64,000 nt of DNA from Arthrobacter sp. 135MFCol5.1 (GCF_000374865.1 NZ_KB895455.1:62001-126000), one strand, 5' to 3'; counted from the first letter of the stretch, positions 25,265 through 34,192 are shown. The notes: generated by a model not told the origin, from the sequence alone. Made by a program: numbers and translations.

Positions 25265-25462
25265 TCAATCCCTGGTGGGGTCCGGCCGGAGCGGCGCCGG
25301 CCCGGGATCGGGAACGGGCAACGGTCCCGGCGACGGTGGTGCGGGGAACGGATGTGGCGACGGCGGCCCGGGCGGGCGGGGCTGGGTGGGATCCGGGGAG
25401 CTCGGCTCCGGTCCGGGTTCGGGCGGAAACGGCTCAGGTTCGTGCACTGGCGGGATGGTCAT
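25265..25462 (-). CDS. Proline-rich small protein, 65 residues
   Basis: Low-complexity acidic protein made almost wholly of P, E, D, G and S: a PEPFPPEPGPEP stretch followed by PTQPRPPGPPSPHPFPAPP. No domain, signal peptide or membrane span. A purine-rich site (GAGAGGGGAAG) stands 5 bases before the ATG, which favours a real gene, and no better reading frame covers this stretch. Function unknown; composition alone could also be a by-product of GC-rich DNA. Confidence 0.45.
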   Translation of the reverse strand: MTIPPVHEPEPFPPEPGPEPSSPDPTQPRPPGPPSPHPFPAPPSPGPLPVPDPGPAPLRPDPTRD

Positions 25463-25539
25463 GGAACTTCCCCTCTCAGGCTGGGCAGATGTGCCTTGGA
25501 CTGATCAGGATACGCCGGACATGCCCCGGCAACCACCCG

Positions 25540-27147
25540 TCAGGACGGCAAGGCACCCACCAGCCGCAGCCAGTCCCCCACTTGCGCCGGGTCCGCCTCG
25601 CCGCAGCTGAAGCCGACATATCCGTCCGGGCGCACGGCCACCATGCCCCGGCCCGGATGGCTGCTGAGCCGGTGGACATGGACCATGGGGCTGTGTCCCG
25701 CACGCGCCGGCAACGCCAGGGCATCCAAGGCGTCCGGGCCGGCATCCCGCTCCAGCAAGAGATGGACCCCCGGGAGGGCCGTCAGGTCATGCAGGCGCAC
25801 TTCCCGTCCCGCCACCGAGGCCGGCGCGTCCGGCAGCCGGTCGCCGGGCCGTGGCCACCGGACCGACCGGGGTGTCCCGTCAATGGAGACAGCGCTGCTC
25901 CGGTACCGCACGAAAGGCTGGGCCAGGAGCCTGATGCCCTTGGACGTGAGCCACTGCCGGCGCAGCAGGAACGGCAGGACCGGCGCCAACGCAGGAAGAA
26001 TGCTCCGGGCCAGCCGGGCGGCAGGGTGCGGCGAGGCCTCACCAAAAAAGATGACGTGGGTCAGGGCAAGGACCTGCCGGGCAGCAAGCCGGCGCTCCTG
26101 GTGGTAGGAGCTGAGCAACTCAGGGAGGGGCCCGCCGGCCGTCGAGGCGAAGCCGAGCTTCAAGCCAATATTGAGGGCGTCGAGGATGCCGTTGTTCATG
26201 CCTTGACCGCCGGCCGGAGAATGTGCGTGCGCGGCGTCCCCTGCCAGGAAGACGGGATCGACGCCGAACGAACTGGCAAGACGGTGTTGAAGCGCGACCT
26301 GCGCCGACCACCGGACGTCCCGGACCGCGGCGCCCAGCCCCGAGACCCTGACGAGGCGTTCCACTTCCCCTGGCGGGACGGCCGGGCCCAACTGGCCGAA
26401 CAATGCGGCGGGTTGCGGGTCCGCGGGCCGGGTTGCCAGCATGCGCCAGGTGGCTCCTTCCCCAAGGGCGAAAAGGAAGGTCAGCCCGGCGCTGCCGACG
26501 GCGACGTGCAGGACCCCCGGGTCCAGGGGCCCGTCAAGTTCCAGGTCGGCCAGGACAGCCTCCACCCGGTAGGGACCGCCCTCCCAGCGGGCGCCCGTGA
26601 TGCTGCGGACGGTGCCGGCCTGCCCGTCGCAACCGGCCAGGAACCGGGCATCATGCTCTTCCCGGCCGCCGCCGTCGCGGCAAAGCTGCGCCCGGACCAT
26701 GCCTCCTTCTGGTTGTACGCCGCCGCGGCCGAGCCCGCGGAACTCCACGCCCCAGTCCACGTGAACGCCCCGCTCCTGGAGTGCCTGCCACAGCACGGCC
26801 TCGACGTCGGCCTGCCGGACCAGGGTCAGGTGCGGGAAGGCCGTGTCCGGGAGGTCCGCGTGGCCCAGCCGGGCTTCGACGATACGCCGGCCCAGGTGGA
26901 GCCGCGCTTCCGGGGTGGTGTCGGCGCGGCGGAGCAGTTCTCCGGTGACTGCCAGCGGCCGCAGCCCTTCCAGGGCGCGGGCATGGAGCATCAAGGCCCG
27001 GGACGGGCGTGTCAGGTGCGGGCGGCGGTCCACCACCCTGACGGAGGCGCCATGGGCCTGTGCCTGGAGCGCGGTGGTGAGCCCGGCCGGACCAGCGCCG
27101 ACAACGAGGACGTCGGTGTCCGGCGTCGGTCCTTGCCCGCGTCCCAT
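25540..27147 (-). CDS. FAD-dependent aromatic-type monooxygenase
   Basis: Class A flavin monooxygenase of 535 residues resembling PheA/TfdB and RdmE-like hydroxylases. The N-terminal FAD fold DVLVVGAGPAGLTTALQAQAHG is at residues 11-32, the second FAD motif FLAGDAAHAHSPAGGQGMNNGI near residue 290, and the thioredoxin-like C-terminal domain ends with HPGRGMVAVRPDGYVGF. It would hydroxylate an aromatic or polyketide-like substrate with NAD(P)H and oxygen. ATG is chosen because an earlier in-frame start would run through the partner gene. It follows the 188-residue gene after 13 bases, so both probably form a two-gene operon. Confidence 0.87.
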   Translation of the reverse strand: MGRGQGPTPDTDVLVVGAGPAGLTTALQAQAHGASVRVVDRRPHLTRPSRALMLHARALEGLRPLAVTGELLRRADTTPEARLHLGRRIVEARLGHADLPDTAFPHLTLVRQADVEAVLWQALQERGVHVDWGVEFRGLGRGGVQPEGGMVRAQLCRDGGGREEHDARFLAGCDGQAGTVRSITGARWEGGPYRVEAVLADLELDGPLDPGVLHVAVGSAGLTFLFALGEGATWRMLATRPADPQPAALFGQLGPAVPPGEVERLVRVSGLGAAVRDVRWSAQVALQHRLASSFGVDPVFLAGDAAHAHSPAGGQGMNNGILDALNIGLKLGFASTAGGPLPELLSSYHQERRLAARQVLALTHVIFFGEASPHPAARLARSILPALAPVLPFLLRRQWLTSKGIRLLAQPFVRYRSSAVSIDGTPRSVRWPRPGDRLPDAPASVAGREVRLHDLTALPGVHLLLERDAGPDALDALALPARAGHSPMVHVHRLSSHPGRGMVAVRPDGYVGFSCGEADPAQVGDWLRLVGALPS

Positions 27148-27160
27148 GGCTGCCGGGCCC

Positions 27161-27727
27161 TCACGCTGCGGGGAGGAGCCGCCACCAGGCGTGTTCGGGG
27201 TGGGCGGCAAGGCGCATCCGGGCGGGGTCGGCCAAGGCCTCGTCCCGGTGCAGGCCAGGGAGGATTTTGAAGCTGATGGATCCTGGGACGCTGACCAGTT
27301 CAAGGACCCGCCAGAGGGCGGCGGCGTAACGGCGCGCCTGCTCGGCACCGTCCCACTCGTACAACCCGCGGTAGGCACCGAAGGTATCGTGGGCGCACCA
27401 CAGCTTGGACACGAACCCCGGGAACCCCACGAACAGTGGGGTGTTCAGGAGGCTCTCGGTCTCGAACAACCTGTGCGCCCGGCCGCGCACCAGGCGCAGG
27501 GTGAAGGTGACTACGAGTACGCAGGGCTCCGCGGCGGGAGGGCGGCCGACGGCGGTCTCCCGGTAGACCCGCGCGGCGCTCCCGTCCGCGAACCGCAGCA
27601 TCCGGCCCACGTTCCCCGCAGGCAGGTGCACTTGCCTGCGGGCAAGCATCAGGGCGGACGTCCCCACGCATTTAGCCACGGCCAACCAGGCTTTGGCCCG
27701 GGGAGCCGGGCCGGATTCGAAGGACAT
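27161..27727 (-). CDS. Uncharacterised partner protein of the FAD monooxygenase
   Basis: Soluble protein of 188 residues, family not recognised. Visible features are an N-terminal helix with VAKCVGTSALMLARRQVHLP, a strand-rich centre (PCVLVVTFTLRLVRGRAHRLFETES), a GFPGFVSKLWCAHDTFGAYRGLYEWDG block and C-terminal helices. The central pattern, ending with WDGAEQARRYAAALWRVLEL, recalls small ferredoxin-like dimeric monooxygenase or heme-handling folds, but this is a guess. The ATG has AAGGAAAGGGGG just upstream. Located immediately before the flavin monooxygenase, it may be a second oxidising subunit or a substrate-handling protein. Confidence 0.65.
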   Translation of the reverse strand: MSFESGPAPRAKAWLAVAKCVGTSALMLARRQVHLPAGNVGRMLRFADGSAARVYRETAVGRPPAAEPCVLVVTFTLRLVRGRAHRLFETESLLNTPLFVGFPGFVSKLWCAHDTFGAYRGLYEWDGAEQARRYAAALWRVLELVSVPGSISFKILPGLHRDEALADPARMRLAAHPEHAWWRLLPAA

Positions 27728-27876
27728 GGCGCCCCCTTTCCTTGCGGTGTTCCCTCCAGCCTGACCGGAACCGCCGCAGGCGTCCCAGAGTCTTTCGTCC
27801 CGTGCGGTCCGGTCCGCCGCTCCCCCGTCAGCGAACGGCCTGCGGACTTGCAGGGACGGGTCTATATATTGAATCC

Positions 27877-30096
27877 ATGACCTCCACCCCGCTGCAGGAT
27901 TCCACCGGCACCTCCGTCCCGGCACCCCCGGTTGCCAAGAAGATTCCCACCGAACGCACCCACCACGGGGAGACCTTCGTGGACAACTACGAGTGGCTCC
28001 GGGACAAGGAATCCCCGGAGGTGGTGGCGCACCTGCGGGCCGAAAACGAGTACCAGGAAGCGGTCACCGCCGGCCAGGAGCCGCTCCGCGAGGCCATATT
28101 CCAGGAGATCAAGGGCCGCACCCAGGAAACCGACCTTTCCGTCCCGCACCGGAAGGACGGCTGGTGGTATTTCAGCCGCTCGGCAGAGGGCAAGGAATAC
28201 GGCATCCACTGCCGGGTGAAGGCGCAGGACACCGGGGACAAGGTGGCCGACTGGACTCCGCCGGCCGTCGAGGCCGGCATGGGTATCCCGGGCGAAGAAG
28301 TCCTGCTGGACGGCAACGTCGAAGCTGAGGGCAAGCCGTTCTTCTCGGTGGGCGGCACCGCCGTGACCATCGATGGCCACCTTTACGCCTACGCGGTGGA
28401 CAACTCCGGCGATGAGCGCTTCACCCTCCGGATCAAGGACCTTCGCACCGGCACGCTGCTGCCGGATGTCATCGAGAACATCTTCTATGGCGTCTCCTTC
28501 TCCCCGGACGGCACCCGCCTCTTCTACACCGTGGTGGACGAGTCCTGGCGCCCCTACCAGGTCAAGTCCCATGTCCTGGGCACGCCCGTGGCCGACGACA
28601 CCGTGGTGTACCAGGAGGACGATCCCGCCATGTGGCTGGGCTTCGAGCTCTCCGCGGACCGGCGCTACCTGGTGCTCGGCATTGGCTGCTCGGAGTACAG
28701 CGAAACCCGGCTGCTCCGTTTCGACGACCCCGCCGCAACGGTCAGCACCGTCATTTCGCGGGACGAACGCATCCTTTACGAGGCAGAACCCTTCCTGCTG
28801 GGCGGCGAAGAAAAGATCCTGCTCACCCACAACCGCGGCGCCATCAACTCGATGGTCTCCCTGACGGACCCGGCTGAGCTGCACAAGCCGCTGGCCGAAC
28901 AGACCTGGCAGACCGTCGTCGAGCATTCCGACGACGTCCGCGTCAACGGCGCGGGCGTCATCTCCACCCACCTCATCGTCTCCGTCCGCAAGGACACCAT
29001 CGAGCGGGTCCAGGTGATGGGGCTGGCCGGGCTGGGCACGCCCGCGCAGCAGGCCCCGGTGGAGCCTGCCTTCGATGAGGAGCTGTACACCGCCGGGGTG
29101 GGCGGCTCGGACTACGACGCCCCGGTGATCCGGCTCGGCTACACGTCCTACTTCACGCCGTCGCGGATCTACGACTTCGTCCTCCCCACCCCCGAACTGC
29201 CCGCCGGCGACCTGCTGCTGCGCAAGGAAAGCCCGGTACTGGGCGGCTACGACGGAAGCGACTACATCGCCACCCGCGAATGGGCCACCGCCGGCGACGG
29301 CACGCGCATCCCGCTCTCCGTCCTGCGGCACAAGGGCGTCAAGCAGGATGCGACGGCAGCGGGCCTGGTTTACGGGTACGGCTCCTACGAGATGAGCATG
29401 GACCCCGGATTCGGCATCGCCCGGCTGTCCCTGCTGGACCGTGGCGTGGTGTTCGTGATCGCCCACATCCGTGGCGGCGGCGAATTGGGCCGGCACTGGT
29501 ATGAGGACGGCAAGAAGCTCACCAAGAAGAACACCTTCACCGATTTCATCGACGCCACGGACTGGCTGGCGAACTCCGGCTGGGTGGACCCGGCGCGGAT
29601 CGCGGCCCTGGGCGGTTCCGCGGGCGGCCTGCTGATGGGCGCCGTGGCCAACATGGCGCCGGAGAAGTACGCGGCGATCGTGGCGCAGGTGCCTTTCGTG
29701 GATCCGCTCACCAGCATCCTGGACCCGGACCTGCCGTTGTCCGCCTTGGAGTGGGAGGAATGGGGCAACCCCATCACGGACCCCGAGGCCTACGCGTACA
29801 TGAAGTCCTATTCGCCGTACGAGAATGTGCGGGCGGTGGCTTACCCCAAGATCGCGGCCGTGACGTCCTTCAACGACACCAGGGTCCTGTATGTCGAGCC
29901 CGCCAAATGGGTGCAGGAGCTGCGGAACAAGACCACCGGGTCCGAGCCCATCGTCATGAAGATCGAGATGGACGGCGGCCACGGCGGGGCCTCCGGACGC
30001 TATGTGCAGTGGCGTGAGCGTGCGTGGGACTACGCCTTCATCGCCGACGCCCTGGGCGCCACCGGGCTGCTTCCAGGCGCCGGGCTGAAGCAGTAG
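27877..30096 (+). CDS. S9 family prolyl oligopeptidase (oligopeptidase B type)
   Basis: Cytoplasmic serine peptidase of 739 residues that cuts short peptides. Residues ~1-430 form the seven-blade propeller (TFVDNYEWLRDKESPEV at the start, GVSFSPDGTRLFYTVVD in a blade), and the catalytic hydrolase domain holds GYGSYEMSMDPGF, the nucleophile in LGGSAGGLLMGAVANM, the aspartate in VTSFNDTRV and the histidine in DGGHGGASGR. The layout is that of protease II (PtrB). ATG is used; a TATATATT sequence about 12 bases upstream may be a -10 box, giving a very short leader. Confidence 0.92.
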   Translation: MTSTPLQDSTGTSVPAPPVAKKIPTERTHHGETFVDNYEWLRDKESPEVVAHLRAENEYQEAVTAGQEPLREAIFQEIKGRTQETDLSVPHRKDGWWYFSRSAEGKEYGIHCRVKAQDTGDKVADWTPPAVEAGMGIPGEEVLLDGNVEAEGKPFFSVGGTAVTIDGHLYAYAVDNSGDERFTLRIKDLRTGTLLPDVIENIFYGVSFSPDGTRLFYTVVDESWRPYQVKSHVLGTPVADDTVVYQEDDPAMWLGFELSADRRYLVLGIGCSEYSETRLLRFDDPAATVSTVISRDERILYEAEPFLLGGEEKILLTHNRGAINSMVSLTDPAELHKPLAEQTWQTVVEHSDDVRVNGAGVISTHLIVSVRKDTIERVQVMGLAGLGTPAQQAPVEPAFDEELYTAGVGGSDYDAPVIRLGYTSYFTPSRIYDFVLPTPELPAGDLLLRKESPVLGGYDGSDYIATREWATAGDGTRIPLSVLRHKGVKQDATAAGLVYGYGSYEMSMDPGFGIARLSLLDRGVVFVIAHIRGGGELGRHWYEDGKKLTKKNTFTDFIDATDWLANSGWVDPARIAALGGSAGGLLMGAVANMAPEKYAAIVAQVPFVDPLTSILDPDLPLSALEWEEWGNPITDPEAYAYMKSYSPYENVRAVAYPKIAAVTSFNDTRVLYVEPAKWVQELRNKTTGSEPIVMKIEMDGGHGGASGRYVQWRERAWDYAFIADALGATGLLPGAGLKQ

Positions 30097-30203
30097 CGCC
30101 TGCCAGCCACCGCCCTGTTCCCGGAAATGCTCATCATGCTTACCATTGTGGGGCACTTGTTTTCCGATCCGGGCTAATGTCCGGGCTACCAAAAGGGGCA
30201 GGC

Positions 30204-30410
30204 ATGTCATTAAGCAAGGGAACGCACGTGGAGTGGAACACTTCACAGGGCAAGACCCACGGCAAGATCGTGGAAAAGAAAACCAGCGATTTCGAACTCG
30301 ACGGCAACACGCACCGCGCCAGCGAGGATGAGCCGCAGTATGTGGTGGAATCGGCCAAGACCGGCGCCCGCGCGGCGCACAAGGCATCCGCCCTGACCGA
30401 AAAGAAGTAG
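30204..30410 (+). CDS. DUF2945 / hypervirulence-associated Tudor-like protein
   Basis: Small basic protein of 68 residues. SKGTHVEWNTSQGKTHGKIV, then DGNTHRASEDEPQYVVES and KTGARAAHKASALTEK form the complete HVA_TUDOR (DUF2945) pattern. The role of this family in bacteria is unknown. ATG with AAAAGGGG upstream is convincing. It ends four bases before the oxidoreductase start, so the two are probably translated from one message. Confidence 0.85.
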   Translation: MSLSKGTHVEWNTSQGKTHGKIVEKKTSDFELDGNTHRASEDEPQYVVESAKTGARAAHKASALTEKK

Positions 30411-30414
30411 GCCC

Positions 30415-31611
30415 GTGGCTGCCCGCCACGAGGTTGTCATTATCGGTGGCGGCAACGCCGGCATCTCGCTGGCGGCCAGGTTGCAGCGCTACGGCGTCCA
30501 GGATGTGGTGGTGGTCGAACCCAAGGACCACCACCTCTACCAGCCGCTGTTCTCGCACATCGCAGGCGGCCGGGCGCAGGCCCGGGAAGCCGTCCGGACC
30601 CAGGAGTCGGTGACACCGGCGGGCGTCACTTGGATCCGGGATGCGGCGGTGGACGTGGACGCCAACGCGAACACGGTCACCCTGGCGTCCGGAGCCTCCG
30701 TTGGCTACGGGCAGCTGGTGGTGTGCCCTGGGCTGCAGTATGACTGGGACGCCGTTCCAGGCCTTGCCGACGCCGTGCACTCGCCACACGGCGCCTCCCA
30801 TTACGAGTTCGACCTTGCCCCCAAGGCCTGGACCCTGCTCAGCGGCCTGGCCTCCGGCACCGCCGTGTTCACCATGCCCGCCGGGCCCGTCAAGTGCGCC
30901 GGAGCCAGCCAGAAGCCCATGTACCTTGCCTGCGACTACTGGCGGGAGCAAGGCGTCCTGGACAAGATCCGGGTGGTGATGGTCCAGCCGTACCCCACCG
31001 TCTTCGGGGTACCGGAGGTGGACCGGGAGTTGGACCGAAAGATCGCCGAGTACGGGATCGAGCTGCGGACCAACAGCGAACTGGTTGCGGTCAACCCCGG
31101 CGAGCGCAGGGCAACCATCCGCAACCACGCCGCAAACATCACCGAGGAGCTTACGTACGACGTCCTCAATGCCGTCCCGCCGCAGTCCGCCCCGGACTGG
31201 CTCAAGGCCACGGACCTGCCGGCCTCCGGTGGCTCCGGCGGCTTTGTGGAAGTGGACCGCCAGACGCTGCGGCACCTGCGGCATGACAATGTGTGGTCTT
31301 TGGGCGACGCTGCGGGGACCACCAACTCAAAGTCCGGCGGCGCATTGCGAAAGCAGGCCACGGTCCTGGCGAAGAACCTGGTGGCCGCCCGCAAGGGAAA
31401 GCCGCTGCGCGCAAAGTATGACGGGTACTCGGTGTGCCCGTTCACGGTATCGCGGGACACCGTGGTGTTCGCCGAATTCGACGACCAGTACCGGGTCAAG
31501 CCCAGCATCCCGCACGTTCCCACCTGGAATGAGAGCAGGCTGTCCTGGGTGGTGGACCGGGACCTCTTCCCGAAGATCTACTGGAACCTGATCCTCAAGG
31601 GCCGGGCGTAG
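30415..31611 (+). CDS. sqr: Sulfide:quinone oxidoreductase, type II (SQRDL-like)
   Basis: Flavoprotein of 398 residues that oxidises sulfide and passes electrons to quinone at the membrane face. FAD motif EVVIIGGGNAGISLAARL at the N-terminus, then the redox cysteine in GPVKCAGASQKPMYLACDYW near residue 160 and the second in SVCPFTVSRDTVVFAEFD near residue 340. Both positions match those of the SQRDL/type II group. YQPLFSHIAGG and NVWSLGDAA complete the fold. The GTG start lies four bases after the DUF2945 gene. It overlaps the convergent GNAT gene by 17 bases at the 3' ends. Type I NADH dehydrogenase-like activity is less likely given the cysteines. Confidence 0.85.
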   Translation: MAARHEVVIIGGGNAGISLAARLQRYGVQDVVVVEPKDHHLYQPLFSHIAGGRAQAREAVRTQESVTPAGVTWIRDAAVDVDANANTVTLASGASVGYGQLVVCPGLQYDWDAVPGLADAVHSPHGASHYEFDLAPKAWTLLSGLASGTAVFTMPAGPVKCAGASQKPMYLACDYWREQGVLDKIRVVMVQPYPTVFGVPEVDRELDRKIAEYGIELRTNSELVAVNPGERRATIRNHAANITEELTYDVLNAVPPQSAPDWLKATDLPASGGSGGFVEVDRQTLRHLRHDNVWSLGDAAGTTNSKSGGALRKQATVLAKNLVAARKGKPLRAKYDGYSVCPFTVSRDTVVFAEFDDQYRVKPSIPHVPTWNESRLSWVVDRDLFPKIYWNLILKGRA

Positions 31612-32167
31612 GGTTCCTTTCCCGGCTCCATTCGGCGGCCAGGACGGCGTAGACCAGTTCGGTGGCCCACTGGCCTTTGTAGAACCACTTGTCCACATGC
31701 CGCGCCTCCAGCCGCATCCCCAGCCGCTGGCAGAGCGCCGCGGAGGCGGTGTTGAGCTCATCGAGCCGGGCCTCGATCCGGCGCAGGCCGAGGTCCCCGA
31801 AGCCGAGGTCCAGGACCGCTGCTGCGGCCTCGGTGGCGTATCCCTTGCCGCGCGCCTGCGGTGCCGTGGACCAGCCGATTTCCGCCTGCCCGCGGCCCGG
31901 GAGCCACTTCAGTACCACTTCGCCCAGGAGGCCCGGCTCATCTTTGGCCTCGATGGCCAGCGACAGCCAGTCGCCCTCCTTCTCGTACACGAAGTTGGCG
32001 TACTTGCCCACGTACTCCATGGATTTGGTGTAGCTTTTGGCCGGTCCCGGCAGGAAACGGGCAGTCTCGGCGAGTGAATGGTAGGCGTGGAAGGCGTCCA
32101 GGTCGCGGCCTTCGAAGCGCCGCAGGACCAGCCGGTCGGTGCGGATGGGCAGCAGGATCTCCGGCAT
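31595..32167 (-). CDS. GNAT N-acetyltransferase (RimJ/RimL type)
   Basis: Acetyltransferase of 190 residues. LPIRTDRLVLRRFEGRDLDAF opens it, with the acetyl-CoA site EIGWSTAPQARGKGYATEAA near residue 100 and LGLRRIEARLDELNTASAALC afterwards. This is the pattern of RimJ/RimL-like enzymes that modify protein N-termini or antibiotics. It stands five bases downstream of ackA in the same direction, so it may be read from the same message. Its 3' end overlaps that of the sulfide:quinone oxidoreductase. Confidence 0.88.
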   Translation of the reverse strand: MPEILLPIRTDRLVLRRFEGRDLDAFHAYHSLAETARFLPGPAKSYTKSMEYVGKYANFVYEKEGDWLSLAIEAKDEPGLLGEVVLKWLPGRGQAEIGWSTAPQARGKGYATEAAAAVLDLGFGDLGLRRIEARLDELNTASAALCQRLGMRLEARHVDKWFYKGQWATELVYAVLAAEWSRERNPTPGP

Positions 32168-32172
32168 GCCGG

Positions 32173-33333
32173 CTACCTGTTTGAACCGACGACGGCGGCC
32201 GTCGCCTCGGCGATCGCGCGTTCCTCATCCGTGGGAACCACCAGGACGGGGATCGCGGAGGACGGTGCGGATATCACGCGCGGCTCCCTTGACCGTTTGG
32301 CGTTCAGGCCGGCGTCGAGCTCGATGCCCAGGGCGCCCAGCCGGTCCGCAACGAGCGCCCGGAACTGGGAGGAGTTCTCGCCAATCCCGGCGGTGAATAC
32401 CAGCGCCTTGGCACCGCCGACGGCCACGTGGTACCCACCGATGTACTTGGCCAGCCGGTAGGATGCCACCGCCAGCGCCATGGCGGCTTTGGCGTCCCCG
32501 GATTCGGCGGCCTCCACCACGGTGCGCATGTCATTGTTCCCGGCCAGGCCCTTCAGCCCCGATTCCCGGTTCAGCATGGAGTCGATGTCCTCCGGCGTCC
32601 ACCCGGCGCGGCCCAGGAACACCAGGATGGAGGGGTCAAGGTCGCCCGAGCGGGTGCCCATCACCAGGCCTTCGAGCGGGGTGAAGCCCATGGAGGTATC
32701 CACGGACTGTCCACCCCGGATGGCGGTGACCGACGCGCCGTTGCCCAGGTGGGCGATGACGCCGTCGAACTCCTCCGGGGGAAGGTCCAGCAGCGCGGCC
32801 GACCGGCGGGCAACGTACTCGTGCGAGGTGCCGTGGAAGCCGTACCTGCGGATCCCGTGGTTGGTGTAGAGCTCGTCGGGCACGGCGTAGCGCCATGCGT
32901 GTTCGGGCAGGGTCCGGTGGAAGGCGGTGTCGAACACGGCCACCTGCGGCATGTCCGGCCATTTCCTGGTGATGGCACGGATGCCCAGGACGTTGGCGGG
33001 GTTGTGCAGCGGCGCCAGCGGGTTGAGGCGTTCGATGGCACGGGTGATCTCGTTATCGATCAGCACGGGTTCGGCGAACCGCTCGCCGCCGTGCACCACC
33101 CGGTGGCCCACCGCGCCCAGTTCCAGGCCACCCAGTTCCTGGTGGATGGCGGCATCCACCAGCTCCAGGGCCTCCGCGTGGTCCCGCGGGCCCTCGATCT
33201 CGCCGTCGCCTCCGCCGCCGTTGCCCATCCCGATCTTCTCGATCAGCCCCTCGGTGAGGACAGTCCCGGCGGCGACGTCGCGGACCTGGTACTTCAGCGA
33301 CGACGAGCCGGAGTTGATGACGAGCACGAGCAT
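32173..33333 (-). CDS. ackA: Acetate kinase
   Basis: Converts acetyl phosphate and ADP to acetate and ATP (or the reverse) in the cytoplasm. At 386 residues it has the usual length. Motifs: VLVINSGSSSLKYQV at the N-terminus, FDTAFHRTLPEHAWRYAVP, RYGFHGTSHEYVARRSA, IAHLGNGASVTAIRGGQSVDTSMG, and KALVFTAGIGENSSQFRALV. Its usual partner pta lies 7.5 kb away on the same strand (40825-42945), with a VOC gene, a small acidic protein and a catabolic cassette between them. The GNAT gene follows after five bases. Confidence 0.95.
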   Translation of the reverse strand: MLVLVINSGSSSLKYQVRDVAAGTVLTEGLIEKIGMGNGGGGDGEIEGPRDHAEALELVDAAIHQELGGLELGAVGHRVVHGGERFAEPVLIDNEITRAIERLNPLAPLHNPANVLGIRAITRKWPDMPQVAVFDTAFHRTLPEHAWRYAVPDELYTNHGIRRYGFHGTSHEYVARRSAALLDLPPEEFDGVIAHLGNGASVTAIRGGQSVDTSMGFTPLEGLVMGTRSGDLDPSILVFLGRAGWTPEDIDSMLNRESGLKGLAGNNDMRTVVEAAESGDAKAAMALAVASYRLAKYIGGYHVAVGGAKALVFTAGIGENSSQFRALVADRLGALGIELDAGLNAKRSREPRVISAPSSAIPVLVVPTDEERAIAEATAAVVGSNR

Positions 33334-33388
33334 GCGGGGCCTCCTCAGCCTGGCGTCAGCAGTTCAAACCCCACTATAGGTGGCGCCG

Positions 33389-33745
33389 CTAACGGTCAGT
33401 CAGCAGCAGCGTGTTCCCGTCCGGGTCCTGGGCCGTGAAGAAGAGGCAGACATCCGGCGAGCCCGTAATGGACCCCACCGGGACGCCCTGCTCCGCCAGC
33501 TCCGCGCGCTTGGCGTCCAGGTCATCGACTGTGAAGTTGCACGTCGCCCACGACAGCCCCGGAGAAACCTGGATGCCGCTGTCCGGGCCCATCAGCGTTA
33601 CGGATGCGGTTCCGCTGCCGGCAAGGAGCGCCGAGAATCGGTTCGCGTCCGCGACGGTGAGTCCCAGCATGCGGCTGTACCAGTGGGCCGCCACCTGAGG
33701 GTCGCGGACGGGGATGAAGGCGGTGGTGATGGCTGTACCGGGCAT
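33389..33745 (-). CDS. VOC family protein (glyoxalase/bleomycin-resistance fold)
   Basis: Single-unit VOC protein of about 118 residues: TAFIPVRDPQVAAHWYSRMLGL, ASVTLMGPDSGIQVSPG, LDAKRAELAEQGVPVG and LFFTAQDPDGNTLLLTD are two beta-alpha-beta modules with the metal-site glutamate position not obvious. Function not predictable; relatives isomerise, cleave or sequester small molecules. The start is uncertain: ATG at MPGTAITT is taken because the fold begins there, but a GTG nine codons upstream has AAGGAAAG right before it, and a further ATG lies 14 codons upstream. Confidence 0.75.
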   Translation of the reverse strand: MPGTAITTAFIPVRDPQVAAHWYSRMLGLTVADANRFSALLAGSGTASVTLMGPDSGIQVSPGLSWATCNFTVDDLDAKRAELAEQGVPVGSITGSPDVCLFFTAQDPDGNTLLLTDR

Positions 33746-33847
33746 GCCAGTGATGGTAACCGATGAGTGCACTCTTTCCTTGCGCATGCACCCCGGGTGT
33801 GCCTATGGTCGGCGGACAAGGCTGGACCACGGCGAGAGGACATTTCC

Positions 33848-34135
33848 ATGACGAGCGAGCCCACTTCGATCGACGAAAACGACCCCACCAACACGGGATC
33901 CAGCAGCACCGCCCCGCTCAATGCGGGCTCCGGCTCCGGGAAGAAAGACCCCACCGTGGTGGAGGGGGCCAACCCCGCCCTGGACGATACGGGCAACCTC
34001 AAGGCCGCCGAAACCGGCGAGGCCCCGCAGGCACCGGAGCACCCGGAGGACCTTGACCTGACCCCGCAGGGCCTCTCCGACGAGCCTGCCAAGGAGGAAG
34101 ATCCGGAGAGCATAGCCAAGCCGGACAACAGCTAG
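33848..34135 (+). CDS. Acidic low-complexity protein, 95 residues
   Basis: Highly acidic, probably disordered protein (SIDENDPTNTGSSSTAPLN, DDTGNLKAAETGEAPQAPE, DEPAKEEDPESIAKPDN). No domain or signal. GAGAGGA stands 7 bases before the ATG. It ends just before a bidirectional hairpin and converges on the sugar-acid operon. Small acidic proteins of this type are common in related genomes; a link to stress survival would be speculation. Confidence 0.6.
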   Translation: MTSEPTSIDENDPTNTGSSSTAPLNAGSGSGKKDPTVVEGANPALDDTGNLKAAETGEAPQAPEHPEDLDLTPQGLSDEPAKEEDPESIAKPDNS

Positions 34136-34148
34136 GCTCCCCCATTTC

Positions 34149-34192
34149 AAAGGACGACGACGGCACTTGCGAAAGTGCCGTCGTCGTCCTTT
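34149..34192. terminator. Bidirectional terminator hairpin, copy 1
   Basis: Perfect 20-base stem starting AAAGGACGACGACGGCACTT, four-base loop GCGA, and the exact complement ending in CCTTT. It lies between the acidic protein gene (plus) and the FAH gene (minus), so it can stop transcription from both sides: each direction gives a GC stem followed by T residues. An almost identical hairpin is at 40768-40812. Confidence 0.85.

Noticed and set aside
27148..27378. N-terminal extension of the FAD monooxygenase
   Set aside because: It would overlap the well-supported 188-residue gene and precedes the FAD fold with low-complexity residues; the ATG with GAGG nearby at the fold start is sufficient.
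27862..31284. A very long open frame on the minus strand (about 1140 codons)
   Set aside because: It is antisense to three convincing genes (S9 peptidase, DUF2945, SQR), has no recognisable domain, and arises from the codon bias of GC-rich DNA.
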